DNA of 64,000 nt from Rhodoferax sp. (GCF_028715765.1 NZ_JAQURE010000014.1:1-64000); one strand, 5' to 3'. Positions 34,541 through 44,345 are shown, numbered from the stretch's first letter. Made by a program: numbers and translations. Notes: a model not told the origin generated them from the sequence alone.

Positions 34541-34572
34541 AGCTTATGGATAGTGCTTGAGTAGCTATTGAA
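34532..34572 (+). repeat. Repeat copy 9, supplying the eda stop codon
   Basis: GGCCTCTAGAGCTTATGGATAGTGCTTGAGTAGCTATTGAAG. The TAG at 34538-34540 within its first ten bases terminates eda. Confidence 0.8.
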
Positions 34573-34648
34573 GTAATATTAACTTGGGGCCGGGCGGATG
34601 CTCAGGCAGGTTGCCAAAACTCACTCTGCTGAACCACACCACCGCCAA

Positions 34649-35038
34649 CTACTCAGGCCGCTGGATCAGCTCAATCTTGTAACCATCTGGGTCGGTGACA
34701 AAGGCAATCACCGTGCTGCCGCCTTTGACTGGCCCTGCCTCGCGTGTGACCTGACCCCCATTGGACTTGATTTTTTCGCAAGCGGCATAAGCGTCTGGCA
34801 CACCCAAGGCGATGTGGCCGTAGGCGCTGCCCAGGTCGTAGTGGTCTACGCCCCAGTTGTAGGTGAGCTCAATTTCAGCTTGACCGGGGTTACCCCCTTC
34901 ATAGCCCAAAAAGGCCAAGGTGTACTTGTAGTCCGGGTTGTCTGAGGTGCGCAGCAGCGTCATGCCCAGCACCTGGGTATAAAAATCAATGGATCGTTGC
35001 AGGTTGCCAACGCGCAGCATGGTGTGAAGAATTCGCAT
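34649..35038 (-). CDS. gloA: Lactoylglutathione lyase (glyoxalase I)
   Basis: About 129 residues; the standard single-domain zinc/nickel glyoxalase I that isomerises the methylglyoxal-glutathione hemithioacetal. The opening [20 protein letters not shown], then [15 protein letters not shown] and [14 protein letters not shown] are diagnostic, with metal ligands His (HTMLRV), Glu (IELTYN), His (GHIA) and Glu (YKIEL). ATG 35038 is chosen over an upstream TTG. Confidence 0.95.
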   Translation of the reverse strand: MRILHTMLRVGNLQRSIDFYTQVLGMTLLRTSDNPDYKYTLAFLGYEGGNPGQAEIELTYNWGVDHYDLGSAYGHIALGVPDAYAACEKIKSNGGQVTREAGPVKGGSTVIAFVTDPDGYKIELIQRPE

Positions 35039-35100
35039 GGGAATGTGTCTCAAGGAAGGTAGGTGAAATAATCAACCACTTCATTTTGCCCGGAGCTGCC

Positions 35101-35484
35101 ATGCCCTCAATCACCCAAGTTATTTTGTTTACCGATACCGATGGCCGTGCTCGGTTTCGAGAAGATGCTGTGCCTTTGACCGAAGGCAAGCCCGATGCAG
35201 CGTTGTCGGCGCTGATGCCGTCTGGCGGATTTCAGTTGCGGCAAAGCCCGGTGGGTTTTCGCAGCACTTTTCATTGCACGGGCGAGCCGCAGTGGGTGTT
35301 TATTTTGCAGGGGCAGATGGAGATCAGTCTGCAAGACGGCAGCGCCCGGGTGTTCAAGCCGGGAGAGCATTTTTATTCAGCCGATGTGCTGCCACCGGGG
35401 CAGACGTTCGACGCGACTGTGCATGGTCACTGGAGCCGTCAGTTGGGTGACCAGCCGCTGGTGACCTTGTTTGTGCGCGGCTGA
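35101..35484 (+). CDS. Small cupin-domain protein
   Basis: A 127-residue single cupin. The core CTGEPQWVFILQGQMEISLQD and FKPGEHFYSADVLPPGQ give the two cupin motifs, although the first lacks the usual HxH pair. ATG 35101 has GGAG 9 nt upstream. It ends with a hydrophobic PLVTLFVRG. The biochemical function is unknown. It diverges from gloA and converges on rhlE. Confidence 0.8.
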   Translation: MPSITQVILFTDTDGRARFREDAVPLTEGKPDAALSALMPSGGFQLRQSPVGFRSTFHCTGEPQWVFILQGQMEISLQDGSARVFKPGEHFYSADVLPPGQTFDATVHGHWSRQLGDQPLVTLFVRG

Positions 35485-35490
35485 GTGCGG

Positions 35491-37302
35491 TTAACGCGCG
35501 TTGCCTGAACCGCCTGAGCGGCCACGGCTGCCGGAGCGGTTGCCACCCCCGTTGCGCCCCGGGCCGCCGCCAAAGCCAGCGCCGCCACCAGAGCGGTTGC
35601 CACCGCCAAAGCCACCACCGCTGCGGCGTGGGCCGCGGTCGGTCATCATGTCCACGCTGGTGCGCATGGGGTCGGGCTGGCCACCTGAGCGTGGCGGTGC
35701 ACTGGGGGCGCCACCATAGCCGCCACCGTTGCCGCCGCCATAACCCCGTGCCGGGCGCTGGCCTGGGCCGCGCACGGCTTGTTCAGCTGCAGATAAGTGG
35801 CTGCGCGGTTCAAACTCACGGCCACCGCGGTTGTTTTCAAAAGCGGGTGCATCGGCAAAACGGCCTTCATCGCCCATGCCACGGCCACCGGTGCGACCAC
35901 GGCCACTCGTCCCGCCATTGCCACCATTGCCGCCGCTGCGTCCACCTGCAGCAGGGCCACGGCCACCGGCTGGGGCGCGACCGCCGCCACCGTTGGCACC
36001 ACGTGCAGCGCCTGGGCCTTTGCTTTCACGCACACGGGTCAGCATTTCGGTGCGAGCTGCTTTGGCTGCGGCTTGCATCACGTCGCGGCTGGGTGGCTTG
36101 CCGGCACCACCCCAAATGGTTTGGCGACCCATGGCAATGGGTTCGGCTTTTTCGCCGGGTTCAGGCATGAACTCGGCAATGATTTCGACCGGGATATCTT
36201 GCTTGGTGTAGCGCTCAATGGCTTGCATGAAGCCTTCTTCGTCCAGGCTCACCAGATTGACCGCGGTGCCGTCAGAGCCAGCGCGCCCCGTGCGGCCAAT
36301 GCGGTGCACATAGTCTTCGGTGACGTTGGGGATGTCGTAGTTCACCACATGCGGCAGTTCGTCAATGTCAATGCCACGGGCGGCAATGTCGGTGGCCACC
36401 AGGGCGCGCATCTCGCCACTTTTGAAACCAGCCAGCGCTTGCGTGCGGGCGGACTGGCTTTTGTTGCCGTGCAGCGCCATGGCGGTGATGCCGTTTTTTT
36501 CCAGAAACTCGGCCACGTTGTTGGCACCAAACTTGGTGCGCGTGAACACCAGCACCTGGCTCCAGTTTTTTTCTTGGATGATGTGCGCCAGCAGGGCTTT
36601 CTTTTTGCCGCGACCGACCGGGTGAATCAGCTGCGTGATGCGCTGCACTGTGGTGTTGCGCGGGGTCACTTGTACACTTTGGGGGTCTTTCAGCAAAGTG
36701 GCGGCAAGCTCGCGGATTTCATCGCTGAAGGTGGCAGAAAACAGCAGGCTTTGCTTGGCTTTGGGCACAGCGGCCAGCACTTTTTTCACGTCATGGATAA
36801 AGCCCATGTCGAGCATGCGGTCAGCTTCGTCAAGCACCAAAATTTGCACTTGACTCAGGTCCATCATGCCTTGCTGCATCAAATCAAGCAGGCGTCCGGG
36901 AGTGGCCACCAAGATGTCCACGCCTTTTTTCATGCGGCTGATTTGCGGGTTCATGCCGACACCACCAAAGATGGCAGCGGAGCTGAGCGCTAAGTATTTG
37001 CCGTAGGTTTGAACGGATTCTTCAACCTGCGCGGCGAGTTCACGGGTGGGGGTGAGCACCAAGGCGCGAATAGCAATGTTGCCAAACTTGCTTAAAGGGG
37101 CGGGTTCGGTGCTGAGCTTGTTGAGCATGGGCAGCACAAACGCGGCGGTTTTGCCGGTGCCGGTTTGGGCACCACCGAGCAGGTCGTGTCCGGCCAGGAT
37201 CAGCGGAATGGCTTGAGCCTGAATCGGTGTGGGGGTTTCATAGCCTTGCTCACGCACGGCGTTGATGATGGCCGGAGCCAAATTGAGTTCTTCAAATTTC
37301 AT
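35491..37302 (-). CDS. rhlE: DEAD-box ATP-dependent RNA helicase, RhlE type
   Basis: A 603-residue helicase. The Q-motif is GYETPTPIQAQAIP, motif I AQTGTGKT, motif II VLDEADRMLDMGF, motif III SATFS, and motif VI YVHRIGRTGRAG. After about residue 400 comes a 200-residue basic Gly/Arg-rich tail with RGG-like and GGNGG repeats, expected to be disordered and to bind RNA. Such helicases assist ribosome assembly and RNA turnover, often in the cold. A perfect inverted repeat lies 44 bp before the start. Confidence 0.93.
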   Translation of the reverse strand: MKFEELNLAPAIINAVREQGYETPTPIQAQAIPLILAGHDLLGGAQTGTGKTAAFVLPMLNKLSTEPAPLSKFGNIAIRALVLTPTRELAAQVEESVQTYGKYLALSSAAIFGGVGMNPQISRMKKGVDILVATPGRLLDLMQQGMMDLSQVQILVLDEADRMLDMGFIHDVKKVLAAVPKAKQSLLFSATFSDEIRELAATLLKDPQSVQVTPRNTTVQRITQLIHPVGRGKKKALLAHIIQEKNWSQVLVFTRTKFGANNVAEFLEKNGITAMALHGNKSQSARTQALAGFKSGEMRALVATDIAARGIDIDELPHVVNYDIPNVTEDYVHRIGRTGRAGSDGTAVNLVSLDEEGFMQAIERYTKQDIPVEIIAEFMPEPGEKAEPIAMGRQTIWGGAGKPPSRDVMQAAAKAARTEMLTRVRESKGPGAARGANGGGGRAPAGGRGPAAGGRSGGNGGNGGTSGRGRTGGRGMGDEGRFADAPAFENNRGGREFEPRSHLSAAEQAVRGPGQRPARGYGGGNGGGYGGAPSAPPRSGGQPDPMRTSVDMMTDRGPRRSGGGFGGGNRSGGGAGFGGGPGRNGGGNRSGSRGRSGGSGNAR

Positions 37303-37345
37303 TTAGAGAGGCACCCCATCCAGGGCGCTAGGGCATCGGCCTTGT

Positions 37346-37364
37346 TTGACGTTGTTCACGTCAA
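37346..37364. promoter_or_regulatory. Perfect 7-bp inverted repeat upstream of rhlE
   Basis: TTGACGT-TGTTC-ACGTCAA within the 266-bp spacer before rhlE. It could be an operator or a 5' leader hairpin of the helicase mRNA. The rest of 37365-37568 shows no ORF or RNA gene that I recognise. Confidence 0.35.
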
Positions 37365-37568
37365 TTCAGTCAAAGGCAGATGGGATCAAAAACGGAACCT
37401 TGGTGTGAAAGGGTTCCCAGCATGGTGCTGATATTGCAGGCAACTGAAGCCCTGCAACGGTTTTGATTGTCGCATGGTTTGGTTGTGCACTGTGCCAGCT
37501 GGCTGTTGAGCCGTGGTATTCCCGCATAATGACACTTCTTCTTTTGAGCCAACTCCCCAAATTTTTAC

Positions 37569-37985
37569 ATGCTGACTCACCCGGTCTTGGTCAAACTGGC
37601 ACACCAACATTCCCCACGTGTTTGGGCTGTCGTGGTGGTGGTGTCGTTTGTGTTAGCCATGGGTGCGGGTTTGGTGCTGGCGGTTTCTCGTGGGGTGGTT
37701 TTGCCGCAACCCCTGGGGACTTGGGTTGACCGCACAGAGGTGTTCATGCGTGACACCGTGCGGTTGACTTTTCAGTCGCGCAAAAAAGGTAGCGTGGGGG
37801 TGTCTGAGACGGTTTACATGGCGCCACCTGGCATTTTGGAACAAGACAAAGCGTTCAACTGGCTGGCAGAAGACGTTTTGGTGGCGCAGCAGGTGGTGGT
37901 GTCTCAAGCGCAAACCAAGCCAAAGTTGACGCCCTTGCGCTTGCTCGACGATGGGTGGCAACCTGAAGTTGCCGAGAAAAAATGA
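37569..37985 (+). CDS. Membrane-anchored protein of unknown function
   Basis: 138 residues with one transmembrane segment at about residues 19-41, a basic cytoplasmic N-terminus, and a soluble part rich in Val/Gln. I do not recognise a family. Its stop is followed after 27 nt by the start of the deacetylase-like gene, so the pair is probably one unit and the product may sit in the same envelope complex (inference). Confidence 0.65.
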   Translation: MLTHPVLVKLAHQHSPRVWAVVVVVSFVLAMGAGLVLAVSRGVVLPQPLGTWVDRTEVFMRDTVRLTFQSRKKGSVGVSETVYMAPPGILEQDKAFNWLAEDVLVAQQVVVSQAQTKPKLTPLRLLDDGWQPEVAEKK

Positions 37986-38012
37986 ATGTCAACGACTGAA
38001 ATAGGAGGTTTG

Positions 38013-39788
38013 ATGCAGCGACAAAGCACATCGTGTGAGTGGCAGCGCTGGTTGGCCGCGCTGTTGTTGTGGTGCGGTCTTGTGTTGCAAGCCCAAGCGA
38101 CAACGGCTCCCACCCTAATCAATGTCTATCTTTATGAAAGTCCATTGACCCAGGCGTTTTTCAGTGCCAACAACGCGTTTTACGAACCTATGAAAGACCG
38201 TTGGAAGACCTATCTGCGCCAATCAACCAACAGTTTCAAAGAAGTCACGCGAACGAATCTGCTGGCTGGGTTGAAGCCGGGGGTGCTGGTGCTGGGGTCG
38301 GCGGTGTTGCTGGATGCGCAAGAGCGCAAGGCCATTGAAAATTTTGCCAATTCGGGAGGCAGTTTGCTGATCACATGGGGCACCGGCGCGCGTGATGCCA
38401 AAGGGCGCTGGACGGGCTATGGGTTCATCGAGTCGCTGCTGAACATGAAAGTGGTGGGCAAGGTACTGGTTGATGACAACGAGCTTTTTGTCAACACCTT
38501 TGGCAATGGCCCCATCTCTTGGGGCTTGCCAGCCGGTGAGCGTATTTTTCTTGGTGAAATTGCAGAAACCCCGTTGCGGGTACAAGCGCCTAACTTGGCC
38601 GCGCGTTACTTCAACTGGCAACGCTTTCCCAAGCCTAAAAACAACAACGGTGCGGTGGCTTTTCACGAACAAGGTGCCTCACGACGTGTCTACCTTGGGT
38701 TTTCCGAGGCCAGTTGGGACTACGACGAGCGGTCTCGTTTGCCCAAATTGCTTGACAGCATCATGGCTTGGCTTCAGCATGAGGTGGTGGTGACCAAAAC
38801 AGCATGGCCACATGGTGACACCTCGGCTCAGTTGCTTGAAATGGACACCGAGGCCAAGTTCGAGAATGCACTCAATTTCGCCAAAGAGCTGGACTCGGCT
38901 GACATCAAAGGCACGTTTTACAGTTTGACCAGCATTGCCTTGCAAAACCGCGACATCGTGGCGCAATTGGCTCAAAAGCATGAAATTGGTTACCACGGTG
39001 AAGTGCACTTTGGCTACAAGGGCAAAACCGAAGCCGCTCAAGCCGAGCGTTTGAACCTGATGGCCAGTGAGATGAAAAACATCATGGGTTCGCGTGCCAC
39101 GCAAGATGTCACGGGTTTTCGTGCGCCAACCGAGTCTTGGGATGCCACCACTGAAATTTTGCTGCGTCAATTGGGGGTGCGTCACCATGTGGCCGACCCC
39201 GCGTCGAGTGAGGCGCGGTTGCCGTTTTTCTCGCGCTCTGAGCCCGCGCTGTTGGCAGACCAAGCCATTGTGGTGCTTCCGCGCACCCAAATGGATGATT
39301 TGAATTACCTCGGGCTCAAGCTCAGCACTGACAAAGCCTCGGAGTTGATTGGGCTCGATTTTGACTACCTGCATGAAGCCGGGGCACTGGGGGTGTTGTC
39401 GGTGCACTCACAAAACTATGGGCCGCAAGGTTTGATGACGGTGCTGACCCCACCTTATGTGAAACGCTTGCAAGCGCACCGCAAAGATGTTTGGGCTGCT
39501 TCGGGTGCCGAAATAGCAAACTGGTGGCGGATGCGCGAGCGGGTGCAATTTCAAGACGGCAAACTCATGGGTGATCAGTTCACATTTGTGGTGCAAGCGC
39601 CGGGTCAGGTCAAGGGCGTGACCTTTATGGTGACGCATGCCAGTGCCAATACCCATGTCAAACAGGTTTTGCCCGTGCCATCAGGGTTGCCACAACCTGA
39701 GGTTATGAAATTAGACGCCTGGCGCAGTGCGCTGGTTTTTAACCAGAGCTTGCCACCCGGCAGTTACACCTACAAGCTGGGTTTTTAG
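38013..39788 (+). CDS. Exported polysaccharide-deacetylase-like protein
   Basis: About 591 residues. The ATG at 38013 is set by a perfect AGGAGG 4 nt upstream; the in-frame ATG at 37986 has none. The signal peptide is residues 1-29 (WLAALLLWCGLVLQAQA). An N-terminal domain to about 260 resembles a GATase/trimerisation-type fold (LKPGVLVLGSAVLL, SGGSLLITWGTGA). The middle is NodB-like: MDTEAKF at the first metal-site position, IGYHGEVHFGY for the His pair, and FRAPTESWDATT. The first motif reads MDTE, not the usual TFDD, so activity is uncertain. A C-terminal beta-rich domain follows. Likely periplasmic glycan modification. Confidence 0.7.
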   Translation: MQRQSTSCEWQRWLAALLLWCGLVLQAQATTAPTLINVYLYESPLTQAFFSANNAFYEPMKDRWKTYLRQSTNSFKEVTRTNLLAGLKPGVLVLGSAVLLDAQERKAIENFANSGGSLLITWGTGARDAKGRWTGYGFIESLLNMKVVGKVLVDDNELFVNTFGNGPISWGLPAGERIFLGEIAETPLRVQAPNLAARYFNWQRFPKPKNNNGAVAFHEQGASRRVYLGFSEASWDYDERSRLPKLLDSIMAWLQHEVVVTKTAWPHGDTSAQLLEMDTEAKFENALNFAKELDSADIKGTFYSLTSIALQNRDIVAQLAQKHEIGYHGEVHFGYKGKTEAAQAERLNLMASEMKNIMGSRATQDVTGFRAPTESWDATTEILLRQLGVRHHVADPASSEARLPFFSRSEPALLADQAIVVLPRTQMDDLNYLGLKLSTDKASELIGLDFDYLHEAGALGVLSVHSQNYGPQGLMTVLTPPYVKRLQAHRKDVWAASGAEIANWWRMRERVQFQDGKLMGDQFTFVVQAPGQVKGVTFMVTHASANTHVKQVLPVPSGLPQPEVMKLDAWRSALVFNQSLPPGSYTYKLGF

Positions 39789-39862
39789 AGCCCCAACTTG
39801 CCGCGGCGCATTAGTTCAGCGTCGATAATCAGGTTTTTCTCACTGTTAGATCGCATCAAATC

Positions 39863-41524
39863 ATGGCTCAATACGTATTTTCAATGAACCGCGTTGGCAA
39901 AATCGTGCCACCCAAGCGTCATATTCTGAAAGACATTTCTCTCAGCTTTTTCCCTGGCGCAAAAATTGGTGTGCTCGGTACCAATGGTTCTGGCAAGTCC
40001 ACGCTGCTCAAGATCATGGCAGGTTTGGACAAAGAAATTGAAGGCGAAGCCATCCCTATGCCTGGGCTCAATATTGGCTATTTGCCTCAAGAGCCTCAGC
40101 TCAATCCAGACAAAACCGTGCGTGAAACCGTGGAAGAGGCCATGGGCAAGGTGATTCAAGCCAAAGCGCGTTTGGAAGAGGTCTACATTGCCTACGGTGA
40201 CGAAGATGCCGACTTTGACAAACTGGCGGCAGAGCAAGCAGAGCTTGAGGCCATCATTGCCACCTCTGGCACTGATTCAGAACATCAGCTTGAAATTGCA
40301 GCTGATGCGCTGCGTTTGCCAGCGTGGGATGCCAACATTGGCGTGCTGTCTGGAGGGGAGAAACGGCGTGTGGCGCTGTGCCGACTGTTGCTGGAGCACC
40401 CTGACATGCTGTTGCTTGATGAGCCTACCAACCACTTGGATGCAGAGTCGGTCGATTGGCTTGAGCAGTTTTTAAAACGCTACTCGGGCACCGTGGTGGC
40501 CATTACCCACGACCGTTATTTTTTGGATAACGCAGCAGAATGGATTTTGGAGCTGGATCGTGGTGCCGGTATTCCCTACAAAGGCAACTACAGCTCGTGG
40601 ATGGAGCAAAAGCAGGCGCGTTTGGAGCAGGAGCAAAAAGGCGAAGAGTCTCGTGCCAAAACCTTGAAAAAGGAGCTGGAATGGTCGCGCCAAAACCCCA
40701 AAGCGCGGCAAGCCAAAAGCAAGGCGCGTTTGGCACGCTTTGAAGAGCTGTCTGATTTTGAATACCAAAAGCGCAATGAAACCAATGAAATCTTCATTCC
40801 GGTGGCTGACCGTCTAGGCAATGAGGTGATTGAGTTTGTCAACGTCAGCAAGTCTTTTGGTGACCGTTTGTTGATTGATAACCTGAGCTTCAAAGTGCCT
40901 GCTGGCGCCATTGTGGGCATCATTGGCCCCAATGGTGCGGGTAAATCCACCTTGTTTCGCATGATTGCCGGTCAGCAACAGCCGGATACGGGTGAGGTCA
41001 AAATTGGTGCTACTGCCAAAATGGCTTTTGTAGATCAAAACCGAGACGACTTGTCCAACGAAAAAACGGTGTGGGAAGATGTCTCTGGTGGTTTGGATAT
41101 GCTCAACATTGGCAAGTTCACCATGGCCAGTCGGGCTTATTGTGGGCGCTTTAATTTCAATGGTGCAGATCAACAAAAGCGCGTTGGAACGCTCTCGGGT
41201 GGTGAACGCGGGCGCTTGCATTTGGCCAAAACGCTGATTGCCGGCGGCAATGTGTTGATGCTTGATGAGCCGTCTAACGACTTGGACGTGGAAACCTTGC
41301 GCGCGCTTGAAGATGCCTTGCTGGAGTTTGCTGGCTCCATCATGGTGATCAGCCATGACCGCTGGTTTTTAGACCGCATTGCCACCCATATTCTGGCCTG
41401 CGAGGGCGACAGTCAGTGGACTTTCTTCGATGGCAATTACCAAGAGTACGAGGCGGACAAGCGCAAGCGTTTAGGCGAAGAGGGTGCCAAACCGCACCGG
41501 ATGCGTTTCAAAGCGTTGAAGTAA
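39863..41524 (+). CDS. ettA: Energy-dependent translational throttle EttA (ABC-F)
   Basis: A 553-residue soluble protein with two ABC domains and no membrane part. The first Walker A is GTNGSGKST with LSGGEKRR, the second GPNGAGKST with LSGGERGR, and the catalytic regions are LLLDEPTNHLD and LMLDEPSNDLD. The P-site tRNA interaction motif linker lies between (about residues 240-300, charged). The length matches EttA and it gates the first elongation step on 70S ribosomes according to ATP/ADP. It is followed closely by the DUF1631 gene. Confidence 0.95.
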   Translation: MAQYVFSMNRVGKIVPPKRHILKDISLSFFPGAKIGVLGTNGSGKSTLLKIMAGLDKEIEGEAIPMPGLNIGYLPQEPQLNPDKTVRETVEEAMGKVIQAKARLEEVYIAYGDEDADFDKLAAEQAELEAIIATSGTDSEHQLEIAADALRLPAWDANIGVLSGGEKRRVALCRLLLEHPDMLLLDEPTNHLDAESVDWLEQFLKRYSGTVVAITHDRYFLDNAAEWILELDRGAGIPYKGNYSSWMEQKQARLEQEQKGEESRAKTLKKELEWSRQNPKARQAKSKARLARFEELSDFEYQKRNETNEIFIPVADRLGNEVIEFVNVSKSFGDRLLIDNLSFKVPAGAIVGIIGPNGAGKSTLFRMIAGQQQPDTGEVKIGATAKMAFVDQNRDDLSNEKTVWEDVSGGLDMLNIGKFTMASRAYCGRFNFNGADQQKRVGTLSGGERGRLHLAKTLIAGGNVLMLDEPSNDLDVETLRALEDALLEFAGSIMVISHDRWFLDRIATHILACEGDSQWTFFDGNYQEYEADKRKRLGEEGAKPHRMRFKALK

Positions 41525-41537
41525 TTGCGCTGCGGCA

Positions 41538-43826
41538 TTGGTCGTGCGTCCTCCTGTGTTGCCTGGTTCAAGTCAATCACTGTTGCGTGAGCTGCAAGCG
41601 CAGGCTGCTCACCAAGGTGCAGCGTTGCTTTCACGGGTTTTGTTGCAAGCCAGACAATCCATGCGCAACGATGTGCAGCGCTTGCGTGGCTTGCTCGAGC
41701 GTGATCATCTTGAACTCAGCGTCAAGCTGCTTGATTTGCATGCGGTGCAATTGTGTGAACGCTATCCCAAAGCGCTTGAATACGCTTTTCGTCATCATGA
41801 CGTGCCAGATGCGCAAGTAGGAGTGGTTTCGGCTCAAGGCCTGCGTTTGGATCAACTTGAACTGATGGATGATTCGCAGGTTCAAGAGCGGGTTGAAATG
41901 GCTCGTGCGCTTCAGCATGTGTTGTTGATTGCAGAAGCGTCACTGGCAGAACTCAACACCTATGTCAGTGCCTTGATAGGGCTGGCTCATGTGGTTGCCG
42001 AGCGTAACCCTGTGCGCCCTGGGGCTTATGTGTCGGCGCTGCAGTCTTTGATGCTGGAACTGAGTTTGCCACCGCTGGTTCGCATGGCCTGGGGGCAACA
42101 TATTTGCAGTCCGTTGGGTGATGCCTTGAGTGCTTCCTACCTCGAATGGGCTGGACAGCTGCGCATCCAAGGTGTTCAAGCCGTAACCATAGCCGTGGTG
42201 CAACCTTCGATAAAAGTTAAAACGGACAAAAGACGTGGTGCAGTGCGTCAAAACCGGGAAATTTGGAGCCCTCAGCACCGTGAGCGCGTGTTGACGCTGG
42301 CGCGACTCCGTAAACTGATGGCGGGTGAGCTTGAAGGTGCACCCAGTACACCCAAAGAGGCGTTTGCGCGTCAATTTGAACGTGAATTTGAAGCCTCCAA
42401 AATCCATAGCATGATAGATACTGGTTATGAGTCCACCGTGCCAGCGGCGTTTGAAGCGCTGCAAGAAATGCAACAGGTTGATGCGGTGGTGCAGCGCATG
42501 GCGCAGCGCCCTGGGTCGATGCTGGTACACGCAGAAAAACCACCCATCAATCAGTCCGTGCGTGAACAACTCATGGCACAAGTCCAAAATGTGGCGCAAG
42601 CTTTGAGTTTGGAGGTGGTTGCTTTGATGGTGGACAACTTGGTACAAGACACTCGTTTGGTGGAGCCACTGCGTGAGATGATTGCCAGGCTTGAGCCTGC
42701 ATTGTTGCGCTTGGTCTTGGTTGATGCACGGTTTTTTATTCAACGCGATCACCCCGCCAGGTGTTTGTTGCAAGAAATATCCCAGCGTGGTTTGGCATTC
42801 ACTTCGGTAGAGGATCCCCATTTCAACGCTTTTTTGGTTTCACTTCAGCGCTTTGTGAGTCCACTGGCCTCATTGCACATTGACAGTGCTGAACCTTTTG
42901 ATTTGGCCTTACAAAGTCTTCAAAGTGTTTGGCGTGAAGCAGAAACTCAGCACGCCCATGCCGATGACATTGAAAGTGTGGTGGCGGTGTTGGAATACGC
43001 CGAAGACCGCAATCTGCTGGCTACAAAAATGGTTGAAGGTATGAAGTCTATTAAAGACCTGCAGCATGTCCCTCCAAGTGTGGTTGATTTTTTGTTTGGA
43101 CCCTGGGCGCAGGTGATGGCTTGTGCGCAGCTTAATGACCGCTCTCAAGCAGACGATCCTGGTGGGTATAAAAACCTGGTCAATAGTTTATTGTGGAGTG
43201 TTCAGCCTGAATTGACTCGCAAGCACATTGACAAACTCACCCGATTGGTACCGCGCTTGCTCTCAGGGTTGCGCGAAGGTTTGCGGATGATTGATTACCC
43301 ATCCACCAAGACCAGTTCATTTTTTGACTTGTTGATGAAACAACACCAGTTGGCTTTTAAGCCTGCGCAAAAATCAAGCGCGCCTTCAAGCCGCTCTGGC
43401 TTGGTCAGCACATTGCAAGGGTCTCAAGATCACTGGATAGCGCCAGCTGAGGTTAAGGCTTCTGGCTTTATGGTTATGCCCGAAGAAGATGGTTTGGCGG
43501 CAGCGACTCCTCAAGTGTCTGGTGGCGCGTCTGAGCAGTTCAGCGATGAACTCGCCTTCAATCACTTGGTAGTGGGTGCATGGGTGGAGTTGCTGGTGGA
43601 TGGCACATGGACTCGCACCCAACTTAATTGGATCAGTCCTCAAAAAACCATGTTTTTGTTCACCAGTGCGCAAGGCAAAACTTCTTCAATGACGCAGCGC
43701 ATGCTGGCGCATTTACAGCGCCATCAATTGATGCGGGTTTTGTCTGAGCAATCCATGGTGGATGGTGCTTTGAATGCTGTCGTGCAAACGGCCATGCTCA
43801 ACAGCTTGGATATCAGGTTTGAATAA
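41538..43826 (+). CDS. DUF1631 family protein
   Basis: 762 residues, matching the large DUF1631 proteins of beta- and gammaproteobacteria, which are of unknown function. It is mostly helical with Gln/Leu-rich stretches. The C-terminal section (VVGAWVELLVDGTWTRTQLNWISPQKTMFLFTSAQG) is the most recognisable part. No ATG occurs near the 5' end: TTG 41538 or GTG 41544 must start it, and the next Met is 42 codons in. It lies 13 nt after ettA and converges on yqeY. Confidence 0.8.
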   Translation: MVVRPPVLPGSSQSLLRELQAQAAHQGAALLSRVLLQARQSMRNDVQRLRGLLERDHLELSVKLLDLHAVQLCERYPKALEYAFRHHDVPDAQVGVVSAQGLRLDQLELMDDSQVQERVEMARALQHVLLIAEASLAELNTYVSALIGLAHVVAERNPVRPGAYVSALQSLMLELSLPPLVRMAWGQHICSPLGDALSASYLEWAGQLRIQGVQAVTIAVVQPSIKVKTDKRRGAVRQNREIWSPQHRERVLTLARLRKLMAGELEGAPSTPKEAFARQFEREFEASKIHSMIDTGYESTVPAAFEALQEMQQVDAVVQRMAQRPGSMLVHAEKPPINQSVREQLMAQVQNVAQALSLEVVALMVDNLVQDTRLVEPLREMIARLEPALLRLVLVDARFFIQRDHPARCLLQEISQRGLAFTSVEDPHFNAFLVSLQRFVSPLASLHIDSAEPFDLALQSLQSVWREAETQHAHADDIESVVAVLEYAEDRNLLATKMVEGMKSIKDLQHVPPSVVDFLFGPWAQVMACAQLNDRSQADDPGGYKNLVNSLLWSVQPELTRKHIDKLTRLVPRLLSGLREGLRMIDYPSTKTSSFFDLLMKQHQLAFKPAQKSSAPSSRSGLVSTLQGSQDHWIAPAEVKASGFMVMPEEDGLAAATPQVSGGASEQFSDELAFNHLVVGAWVELLVDGTWTRTQLNWISPQKTMFLFTSAQGKTSSMTQRMLAHLQRHQLMRVLSEQSMVDGALNAVVQTAMLNSLDIRFE

Positions 43827-43868
43827 ACCGTGAAACCATGTCCAAGCCAGGCTTGCTGGTGAGTTCAG

Positions 43869-44315
43869 TCAGCTTGACAGTGCCGCTTTGACGGCCGCAG
43901 AAACGATAGCCATGTCGGCTTTGCCCGCAAGTTGAGCTTTCACAGCACCCATGACCTTGCCCATGTCTGCTGAGCCTTTGGCACCAAGTGCATTCACGAT
44001 CTCTTGAACTGCTGATTTGATTGCTTCGGTGCTTAACCGTTGTGGCAAATAAATTTCAAGCACCTTGATTTCAGCACTTTCCGCGTCAGCCAAATCCATA
44101 CGCTGCGCTTGCGTGTAGGCAGCCACGGAGTCTTTGCGTTGCTTGATCAGTTTGTCTACGATGGCGATCAGTGCGGCATCATTTACAACCACGCGTTCAT
44201 CCACTTCTTTTTGTTTGACCGCTGCCAGAAGCAGTCGGATGGTGCCCAGGCGTGCACTGTCTTTGGCGCGCATGGCGGTTTTCATGTCTTCGGTGATTTG
44301 GTCTTTGAGTGACAT
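43869..44315 (-). CDS. GatB/YqeY domain protein
   Basis: A 148-residue YqeY-type protein. MSLKDQITEDMKTAMRAKD, LGTIRLLLAAVKQKEVDER, YLPQRLS and the C-terminal GKVMGAVKAQLAGKADM are typical of the tRNA-amidotransferase-tail fold. It may influence Asn/Gln-tRNA amidation, but its role is not established. It follows rpsU, as in many bacteria, although dnaG and rpoD are not next to it. Confidence 0.9.
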   Translation of the reverse strand: MSLKDQITEDMKTAMRAKDSARLGTIRLLLAAVKQKEVDERVVVNDAALIAIVDKLIKQRKDSVAAYTQAQRMDLADAESAEIKVLEIYLPQRLSTEAIKSAVQEIVNALGAKGSADMGKVMGAVKAQLAGKADMAIVSAAVKAALSS

Positions 44316-44345
44316 TGAGTAGGTTTCCGATATGAGTTAAGGCAT

